From Methylotenera sp. (GTDB taxonomy: Bacteria; Pseudomonadota; Gammaproteobacteria; Burkholderiales; Methylophilaceae), in NCBI GenBank assembly GCA_013141495.1, contig JABFQV010000007.1:62001-126000 (forward strand): a stretch of DNA of 64,000 bases. Reading direction: 5' to 3'. This document shows positions 57,478 to 64,000 of the stretch, one piece after another. The translations under genes and the position numbers were made by a program. The notes beneath the pieces are model-generated. The model was not told the origin of the DNA and made no database searches. It was given only the letters and a program-made list of their open reading frames with translations. Numbering within the stretch: the first letter of the stretch is position 1; the number at the start of each line of letters is the position of its first letter.

Positions 57478-57975
57478 TTAACCTTCCTTAACAACTGTTT
57501 TTTTAACGGCAACGCTACTTACCTTTTTGGCAGCTTTAACAGGCTTTTTCATCACGCAATATTCGGTACCGTAATCACCACCTCTGCCATTAGGCTCATA
57601 GTAATGATTGGTGTAAGCCCAACGGGTTGACGATATTCTTTTAACGTCAGCAATCCCCGTGCTAAATTCAGCCCTAAGGCCATCTATCAAATTAAATGTC
57701 AACGCAAGCTTGTAACCACTAGCAATGGCTTGACCTCTATATACCAGAGCATTTTCTGTCTCCGTGTTAAAATCATACACGCCGTAAGCACCTCGGCTAA
57801 TTGACCGGTTAAGCTTTAAGGTTGCTTGTACTTCATAGTCACCAACTTTGCTGTTACTGCCTTTGCAAGCATAAACACCGCTATAATCAGCGCCTGTAAA
57901 AATAGGTTTCGCCTCTACGGAGTTAATCAATGCCGCACTGGCGATCACGCAGAGAAGTAAAAACAGTTTTTTCAT
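57478..57975 (-). CDS. Hypothetical secreted protein
   Basis: 165 residues, with an N-terminal signal peptide (LFLLLCVIASAALINSVEA). The mature part is beta-rich: YSGVYACKGSNSKVGDYEVQATLKLN and RGQAIASGYKLALTFNL (landmarks). It ends in a basic Lys/Val-rich tail (AAKKVSSVAVKKTVVK). The two Cys (YACKG, EYCVMK) may form a disulfide. No family recognised. It lies on the opposite strand to the clusters around it and converges with the deacetylase gene. Confidence 0.65.
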   Translation of the reverse strand: MKKLFLLLCVIASAALINSVEAKPIFTGADYSGVYACKGSNSKVGDYEVQATLKLNRSISRGAYGVYDFNTETENALVYRGQAIASGYKLALTFNLIDGLRAEFSTGIADVKRISSTRWAYTNHYYEPNGRGGDYGTEYCVMKKPVKAAKKVSSVAVKKTVVKEG

Positions 57976-58143
57976 GCGAGTTTCTCAACATTTTTTGAAG
58001 GTGCTATTGTAACGTGAGCCCCGTCAATAAAGTAAATATACTGATATATTATGCGTTATATTTTGTTTTGTTTAACGCTTAGATTATCATAGGCGACTGC
58101 TTGATTTACCTATTAAAGGCTTGAGTTTCACCTGCATAAATTT

Positions 58144-59697
58144 ATGACCACCTCCAGCCCTAAATCAACATGGAATTTCACTTTATTTAATGTTGCATTA
58201 CTGACACTGCTTAGTTTTTGGCTTTGGCAGCAAAATCAAGCCGCCAAAATTGTTGATCCTCAACTACCCAGTGATGGCAAGCTACAGTGCGTGTCGTACT
58301 CGCCTTACTACCATCAGGGACAAACACCGCTCAATCCCAACACGTTGATTGAACCTACGCAAATTGATCAAGATTTAACATTACTCTCCAAGCAATTTAA
58401 TTGTGTGCGCATTTATTCTGTAAGCCAAGGTTTGGATTATGTTCCAGAGGCTGCCTCTAAGCTAAGCATGCAAGTTTACTTGGGCGCTTGGATAGGCTGG
58501 GTAAAAGCTATCAATGATAAAGAACTCGATTTAGCCATTGCAGTCGCAAATAAGCACCCCAAGACCATCAAAGCACTCATTGTTGGCAATGAGGTATTGT
58601 TGCGGGGAGAACAGACTGAAGCAGCAATGAAAGCTTATTTAGCGAAGGCAAAGCAAGCGACACAAGTACCTGTTACTTACGCCGATGTCTGGGAGTTTTG
58701 GCGTAAACATCCAACCTTAGAAAACTCTGTTGACTTTGTAACTGTGCATATCCTTCCCTACTGGGAAGACAGCCCACAATCGATAGAACATGCTTTAGAC
58801 CATACCAGTAATGTGATGAGCTTGCTCAAAGATACTTTTAAAAAGCCGATTTTGATTGGCGAGACAGGTTGGCCATCGGTAGGCAGGCCACGCCAAGAAT
58901 CCGAACCAAGCGTCATAAATCAAGCTACTTATATGCGCGGATTCATCCAACTCGCCCATGATAAAAGCTGGAACTACAATCTCATTGAAGCAATAGACCA
59001 ACCTTGGAAACGCGGCTTAGAAGGCACAGTTGGCGGTTACTGGGGAATCTACAACACTGATCTTTCACCTAAATTTACATTCAATGGCAACATTAAAGCC
59101 CGTGCAGATGGGCTGCGACCACTGCTTTTCGGTGGTCTAGGTGCGCTGATATTTTTAAGCTTAAGTTTCTACCTGAATGAACGCCGCAAATCAGCGCTAC
59201 TTGGGGTAGCAAGTTTAGGCGCCTTGTTTGGTATAAGCGCATTATTGCAAACTGAGTATTTATTGGTAGCTTGTCAAAATGGACGGGATTGGCTAGCTTT
59301 AGGCGGCGTAGCGGTCATTGGCTGGATTGCTATCATTAGTATGATTTGGACTGTAAGTAAAGCAAATAACCAACGCTTACTACAGGCTTGCTTAACTATA
59401 TTACTACTGGCTGCAATTACTTTAAGCCTACTGTTAATTATGGATGGTCGCTATCGTGATTTTTCAATCAGTTTATATGCACTGCCCGCGATACAACTCT
59501 CTCTTGGCTTATATTTACTCAAACACAACGTTAGACCAAGGTTACAACTTTACTATTTACTGCATGTGCTCTTAATTGTATCTGCTGCATATTGTCTATA
59601 TTTAGAACCTAAAAATTTACTCGCCACCTTTTGGCTAGCAATCAGCATGTTGATTGCAGCTGGTACTTGGCCTAAGCGCCAAGTCTCGACGCATTAA
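58144..59697 (+). CDS. GH17-family beta-glucan enzyme with membrane helices
   Basis: 517 residues. A signal anchor (LFNVALLTLLSFWLW) is followed by a GH17 domain with the acid/base Glu150 in IVGNEVLLRG and the nucleophile Glu240 in IGETGWPS. About six C-terminal membrane helices follow. GH17 enzymes in this setting act as beta-1,3-glucan transferases rather than hydrolases. The order GH17-membrane is like the bacterial transglycosylases known from Pseudomonas and rhizobial cyclic-glucan systems. It lies directly before a GH17-GT2 fusion whose GH17 part is paralogous to it. Confidence 0.8.
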   Translation: MTTSSPKSTWNFTLFNVALLTLLSFWLWQQNQAAKIVDPQLPSDGKLQCVSYSPYYHQGQTPLNPNTLIEPTQIDQDLTLLSKQFNCVRIYSVSQGLDYVPEAASKLSMQVYLGAWIGWVKAINDKELDLAIAVANKHPKTIKALIVGNEVLLRGEQTEAAMKAYLAKAKQATQVPVTYADVWEFWRKHPTLENSVDFVTVHILPYWEDSPQSIEHALDHTSNVMSLLKDTFKKPILIGETGWPSVGRPRQESEPSVINQATYMRGFIQLAHDKSWNYNLIEAIDQPWKRGLEGTVGGYWGIYNTDLSPKFTFNGNIKARADGLRPLLFGGLGALIFLSLSFYLNERRKSALLGVASLGALFGISALLQTEYLLVACQNGRDWLALGGVAVIGWIAIISMIWTVSKANNQRLLQACLTILLLAAITLSLLLIMDGRYRDFSISLYALPAIQLSLGLYLLKHNVRPRLQLYYLLHVLLIVSAAYCLYLEPKNLLATFWLAISMLIAAGTWPKRQVSTH

Positions 59698-59725
59698 TTA
59701 CTTCAGGAAATACTTACTAATTGTT

Positions 59726-62293
59726 ATGATTGCCCCACTCAAGCGCTTTATCAACCCGTTCATATTTGCGACCATTATTGGTTTAATTCATTTTAGCATA
59801 TGGAGCATCTTCAATCGCTCATTACCAGTCATGAACGCGCCAACCATCGTACATGGTTTTGCCTATAGCGGTTTTCAAGAAAATCAAAGCCCCCTTGAAA
59901 AAGAATATCCAAGCACCGCTGAACTGGAGCAGGATCTTAAAATATTAAAACCGCTGACCAACCGCATTCGCATTTACGGGGCTCTGGAAAATAGCGAAGT
60001 CACTGCCCTCGCTTCTAACCTCGGCTTTTATGTAACCGCTGGCGCATGGCTAGGGAACAATTCAATCGCTAATCGCCGTGAAGTTGACGCGCTAAAAGCT
60101 AAAATTAAAAACTACCCCCATATTGAACGTGCCATTGTGGGTAACGAAGTGTTGCTTAGAAAAGACCTCACACCAGAAGCGCTTTTTAGCTATCTGGATG
60201 AAGTGCGTAAGACCACAAAATTGCCTATTTCGACGGCAGAACCTTGGCATGTCTGGCTCAAAAATCCAGATCTGGTCAAGCATGTCGATTATATCGCGGT
60301 GCATTTACTTCCTTATCACGAAGGCGTGCCAGTCGAAAACGCCGTTGATTACTCCCTCGAGCGCTATCAAGAACTAATGGAAACATTCCCGCGCAAGAAA
60401 ATTGTCATTACTGAAATCGGCTGGCCTAGCCATGGCCCAACACTAGGTGCCGCTGTCGCATCAGATGTTAATCAAGCACGCTTTGTAAGAGAGTTTTTAG
60501 CAAAAACTGCGCATAAGAACTACGACTATTATTTGATGGAAGCGTTTGACCAACCTTGGAAGCAAAAAATTGAAGGTTGGGCCGGACCTTACTGGGGAAT
60601 GTTTTCTGCCGATCGTCACGAAAAGTACTCATTACACGGTACGGTGTCGAAAGACAGTCGTTGGGAAGAAAAAGCTTTGTGGGCGACATTATTAGCTTTC
60701 TTACCCATTCTATTCATTGGCTATCGCTTTAGGCAATGGGGCTTAGGTGGTCGCTTCTCAATGGCTATCTTATTGCAAGCCTGCATTACCACCTTGGTCG
60801 TTGCCTGGAATTTACCTGGCGACTACTACTACACCCTGCGCGACTTTATCGTGCTAATCGCGCTAATTATTGGCATGGGGCTCACCTCAGCAGTGTTGAT
60901 GATTTATGGCGTAGAGTTTAGCGAGGTGATGTTTAAGGGTGGTTGGAAGCGTGCTTACAAACGTGCGAAACCTTTACCTTCAGATCAAGAGCTATTCGTT
61001 TCCATCCATTTGGCTTGTTACAACGAGCCTCCGGAAATGGTCATTACCACCATTGAAAGTTTGGCTAACCTTAATTACACCAATTTTGAAGTGATTGTGG
61101 TTGATAACAACACCAAAGATGAAACTAAATGGAAACCATTAGAAGCCTATATGGCGAAGATGCCGGATAATTTCCGATTTTTCCATTTACCGCAATGGCC
61201 AGGCTTTAAAGCAGGCGCTTTAAATTTTGCACTTGATCAAACCAATCCTAAAGCGCAAGTTGTTGGCGTGGTAGATGCCGACTACGAAGTCACCACAGAT
61301 TGGCTTTCTGACTTGGTGCCACACTTTACTGAGCCAAAAGTTGCCGTAGTACAAGCGCCTCAGGCCCATCGAGACTGGGAAAACAACTTCTTTCGCCGTA
61401 TGAGCAACTGGGAGTTTGAAGGCTTTTTCCGTATTGGTATGCACCACCGCCATGAACGCAATGCCCTAATCCAGCATGGCACCATGACCTTAGTGCGCCA
61501 TAAAGCCTTGGTCGATAGTGGCAAGTGGTCAGAATGGTGTATTTGTGAAGATACCGAACTAGGCTTACGTTTGCTTGAGGCTGGTTATGAACTTAGATAC
61601 ATCGATGAGACATTTGGTCGCGGCTTAACACCCTCAGACTTCAAAGCACTTAAGTCACAACGTTTCCGCTGGGCATTTGGTGCGATGCAAATTCTCAAAC
61701 ATCACCTGCCCAAATTACTAGGCGACTCAACGCTAACTTTTGGTCAGCGCTATCACTTCTTAACTGGCTGGTTTGGCTGGCTGGGCGATGCCTTGCAGCT
61801 TTTTTTCACAATAGGTTCTATTGGCTGGACCATTGCTATGCTGGCCTTTCCAACAGCATTTAGCTTGCCAGTCACGATTATGATCGTGCCAATTTTGTGC
61901 TTTCTAGTCATTAAGGCTGCACTCGGCCCTATTCTCTACAGAAAAACCATGAACTGTAGCTGGACAGATATTTTTGGTGCTTCGCTTGCCAGTCTTGGCT
62001 TATCTCATGCTATTGCCAGAGGCGTAATAATGGGGATTATTAAAAAAGACGGTGTATTTAAAGTCACGGCTAAAGGCAAAAATATAAGCAAAAAATTTGA
62101 AATTTTCAATCCGATTGTTGAAGAAATGAGTCTTTTGATAGCACTTACTTTATGTAGCTTTTTTATGCTATCTACACGAGGATTGAATAATATTGATGCC
62201 CAACTGTGGGTAGCGATGTTGTCCCTACAGTGCTTGCCTTATGCTAGCGCGGTAGCCTGTCAGTTTATTTCACAACGTCCCAATAAAAACTGA
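59726..62293 (+). CDS. GH17-GT2 membrane fusion (beta-glucan synthase)
   Basis: 855 residues from the ATG at 59726. Residues 1-310 form a GH17 domain (Glu141 in IVGNEVLLRK and Glu230 in ITEIGWPSHG). Membrane helices lie at about 315-400. Residues 425-700 are a processive GT2 domain with D..D (VVDADYEV at about 515-522), ED (CEDTELGLR) and QxxRW (QRFRWAFGAMQ). More membrane helices follow. It would polymerise and export the glucan, and its GH17 domain would process it. The start is not certain: a longer frame begins at 59654 inside the preceding gene. The layout resembles NdvB-like glucan synthases, but I do not assign that symbol. Confidence 0.85.
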   Translation: MIAPLKRFINPFIFATIIGLIHFSIWSIFNRSLPVMNAPTIVHGFAYSGFQENQSPLEKEYPSTAELEQDLKILKPLTNRIRIYGALENSEVTALASNLGFYVTAGAWLGNNSIANRREVDALKAKIKNYPHIERAIVGNEVLLRKDLTPEALFSYLDEVRKTTKLPISTAEPWHVWLKNPDLVKHVDYIAVHLLPYHEGVPVENAVDYSLERYQELMETFPRKKIVITEIGWPSHGPTLGAAVASDVNQARFVREFLAKTAHKNYDYYLMEAFDQPWKQKIEGWAGPYWGMFSADRHEKYSLHGTVSKDSRWEEKALWATLLAFLPILFIGYRFRQWGLGGRFSMAILLQACITTLVVAWNLPGDYYYTLRDFIVLIALIIGMGLTSAVLMIYGVEFSEVMFKGGWKRAYKRAKPLPSDQELFVSIHLACYNEPPEMVITTIESLANLNYTNFEVIVVDNNTKDETKWKPLEAYMAKMPDNFRFFHLPQWPGFKAGALNFALDQTNPKAQVVGVVDADYEVTTDWLSDLVPHFTEPKVAVVQAPQAHRDWENNFFRRMSNWEFEGFFRIGMHHRHERNALIQHGTMTLVRHKALVDSGKWSEWCICEDTELGLRLLEAGYELRYIDETFGRGLTPSDFKALKSQRFRWAFGAMQILKHHLPKLLGDSTLTFGQRYHFLTGWFGWLGDALQLFFTIGSIGWTIAMLAFPTAFSLPVTIMIVPILCFLVIKAALGPILYRKTMNCSWTDIFGASLASLGLSHAIARGVIMGIIKKDGVFKVTAKGKNISKKFEIFNPIVEEMSLLIALTLCSFFMLSTRGLNNIDAQLWVAMLSLQCLPYASAVACQFISQRPNKN

Positions 62294-62335
62294 TGCTATG
62301 CGAGTTTTAAATAAAGCATTACGGATAGGTTAACC

Positions 62336-63847
62336 ATGCTGAGTAGTATTCAACAACTTCATAATCGCCATCGACATACAGTGCGAGGATTCGTTAGATT
62401 CCTCACCTACCTTGCCGCATTATTTTTAATCTTTATTGCTTATTGGATTGCAGACAATTTTGGAGAGCCTTCGCTCGAACAGATTCTTTATCACGCTCAA
62501 TTTGGTGTGGGGGGCTTAGTTGACACTGACGCCGCAATCATCAAAAGCTTTCTGATCTGGTGCATTGCCCTGCCTTTAGTTATTGCTATACTCTTAGTGC
62601 TGATTGAGTATTCAATTGCCTTATTTCTTACTCTCGGTTCTACGCATTGGCTAACGAGGCCTGCCCGCCGTGCCAACATACATTTCTTAAAAGTTTTTTA
62701 TTGGTTTATTGGGCATCGTGCCCCTTTATACACCCTTGTCATTGCTGGCATCTATTTCGGAATGCAGTTTTCACTCACTGTTTTTATTCAACACCAATTT
62801 GGTAAAGACTATTTTGCTGAACATTATGTTGCACCTTCAGACGTCGAAATCAGTCAGGTAAAACCTAAAAACCTTGTGCTTATCTATGTTGAAAGCTTGG
62901 AAGACTCTTATAAAGACCGCACCCTATTTGGTAAAAATTTACTGACGAGTTTAGATCAGTTAAAAGGCTCGAGTTTTGCTAACTACAAAACAGCGCCCGG
63001 AAGTTGGTGGACAATTGCCGGCATTACTGCAACACAATGTGCTTTGCCGCTCAAAAGCGTGAGCTTGTACGATGGCAATGACCAAGGCGAAAAAATTAAA
63101 ACTTTTTTACCCAATGCCGTTTGCTTGGGTGATGTATTGCACGATGCCGGCTATCACAGCGTGTATATAGGCGGAGATGCCCTCGCCTTCGCTGGCAAGG
63201 GCATGTTCTTTCAAGATCATCATTACGATGAAGTCTATGGCCGCGAAGAGTTAAAAGGCAGTTTAAAATCAACAGATATGAATTATTGGGGTTTATATGA
63301 CGATGATTTATTAAAAGTCGTCAAAGCAAAACTGATTAAATTACATGCAAAACAGCAGCCGTTTAACCTAACCTTCACGACTATTGATACACATGGTCCA
63401 GACGGCCACTTTTCAAAATACTGTAGAGCACGTGGCATCAAGGATTTTGAAGGTATCGTCGAATGCTCTGCAAATCAGGTATCTGAACTTGTAGCGTTCA
63501 TCACAAAAAGTGGCTATTTAAAAGACACTGGTGTAGTGATATTGGGCGATCACCTTGCCATGGAAAACCCTGTGTATGAAAAACTAAAAACAATAAAAGA
63601 ACGTCATATTTTTAACCGTTTTATTTCCAACGATCCAATGAGCAAAAACCGTGAGGATATTGTGCCTTTTGATCTGTTCCCAACCATATTAGAATTTATC
63701 GGTTTTAAAGTGCATGGCGGAAAATTAGGTTTAGGCTATTCGGCAATTTCTAAGAATATTGCCTTGCCGCCAGCAACCGAGTATGACGATATGAATAAAA
63801 ACTTGCTTAACAAATCCAATAAATACTTGGAACTTTGGAAACGATAA
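62336..63847 (+). CDS. Phosphoglycerol transferase, OpgB/LtaS-like
   Basis: 503 residues. Four to five N-terminal membrane helices are followed by a large outer sulfatase-fold domain: NLVLIYVESLEDSY with a metal-binding Glu, the putative catalytic Thr in SWWTIAGITATQCALPL, then YIGGDALAFAGKG and IDTHGPDG. These fit OpgB/MdoB and LtaS enzymes that transfer phosphoglycerol from phosphatidylglycerol. It is 43 bp downstream of the glucan synthase on the same strand, so the likely acceptor is the glucan. Length is shorter than E. coli OpgB (763). Confidence 0.85.
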   Translation: MLSSIQQLHNRHRHTVRGFVRFLTYLAALFLIFIAYWIADNFGEPSLEQILYHAQFGVGGLVDTDAAIIKSFLIWCIALPLVIAILLVLIEYSIALFLTLGSTHWLTRPARRANIHFLKVFYWFIGHRAPLYTLVIAGIYFGMQFSLTVFIQHQFGKDYFAEHYVAPSDVEISQVKPKNLVLIYVESLEDSYKDRTLFGKNLLTSLDQLKGSSFANYKTAPGSWWTIAGITATQCALPLKSVSLYDGNDQGEKIKTFLPNAVCLGDVLHDAGYHSVYIGGDALAFAGKGMFFQDHHYDEVYGREELKGSLKSTDMNYWGLYDDDLLKVVKAKLIKLHAKQQPFNLTFTTIDTHGPDGHFSKYCRARGIKDFEGIVECSANQVSELVAFITKSGYLKDTGVVILGDHLAMENPVYEKLKTIKERHIFNRFISNDPMSKNREDIVPFDLFPTILEFIGFKVHGGKLGLGYSAISKNIALPPATEYDDMNKNLLNKSNKYLELWKR

Positions 63848-63863
63848 GCTATATTGATTCATC

Positions 63864-64000
63864 TCATTTTTTAGGCGGCATCACAAATTCAGCAGGGTGT
63901 TGGTTGAGTCTGCTGGCTAAGTTTTTCATGAGTAAACGCCATTGCTTAAACTTAACTTTGCGTGATTTCATCGCCACGTATAACGCCAAACCAAAACTAA
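63864..64000 (-). CDS. Partial CDS, C-terminus of an unknown protein
   Basis: 45 codons in frame to the right edge, read on the minus strand; the 5' part lies beyond the window. The visible end is basic: ALYVAMKSRKVKFKQWRLLM, then KNLASRLNQHPAEFVMPPKK. No domain can be named. Converges with the phosphoglycerol transferase gene. An internal ATG at 63971 could make a 35-residue protein instead, which seems less likely. Confidence 0.4.
   Translation of the reverse strand, partial: SFGLALYVAMKSRKVKFKQWRLLMKNLASRLNQHPAEFVMPPKK

Overview
The window looks like chromosomal DNA of a betaproteobacterium with moderate G+C. Supporting signs are the block rpoE-rseA-rseB-rseC-degQ-lepA-lepB-(DUF4845)-rnc-era-recO-pdxJ-acpS, the single-polypeptide PurL, and two sulfide-oxidising flavoproteins. 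A Methylophilaceae-like bacterium (Methylotenera type) is my best guess, but nothing in the window proves it. I saw no rRNA or tRNA gene, CRISPR array or complete insertion sequence.

Layout. 1-2,145: a flavocytochrome c sulfide dehydrogenase pair (fccB runs off the left edge), a fold-back repeat and an exported ankyrin protein. 2,192-16,251: mostly housekeeping genes on the minus strand (purL, glgP, a SulP transporter, htpG, an orphan ParA). On the plus strand here are a tiny ribbon-helix-helix-like gene next to a GNAT gene and a DUF167 gene. 16,522-21,539: polyphosphate genes (ppx, ppk, sixA), a 58-residue PLDc_N microprotein, and an Ala/Lys-rich regulator behind a perfect 19-bp palindrome. 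21,698-34,026: tcdA, then the large minus-strand block from rpoE down to acpS, broken by three short repeats. 34,182-38,938: nadB, a secreted nuclease, rhlE and slyD on the plus strand. 39,009-44,137: mutS, a hipBA island and debris that includes a frameshifted second copy of the mutS 5' end.

44,167-52,352: an apparent six-gene operon (membrane-fusion protein, RND pump, DUF2892, TolC-like channel, rhodanese lipoprotein, sulfide:quinone oxidoreductase). It diverges from an ArsR-type repressor across a 10-6-10 palindrome, with cysK convergent behind the repressor. Efflux, sulfur transfer, sulfide oxidation and cysteine synthesis therefore sit side by side, suggesting a sulfide or reactive-sulfur response. 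53,699-57,467: a membrane glycosylation cluster (GT39-like enzyme, polyprenyl-phosphate GT2, GtrA flippase-like protein, ChbG/YdjC deacetylase). 58,144-63,847: a GH17 membrane enzyme, a GH17-GT2 fusion and an OpgB/LtaS-like phosphoglycerol transferase. Together these look like a pathway for a phosphoglycerol-decorated periplasmic beta-glucan that does not use OpgG/OpgH.

The most interesting items are the hipBA island at the mutS 5' end, the RND/sulfide operon with its atypical ArsR, the GH17/GT2/OpgB glucan cluster, the palindrome over the ribosome-binding site at 18,459-18,499, and the RHH-GNAT pair. All calls rest on reading the sequence; no database search was run.
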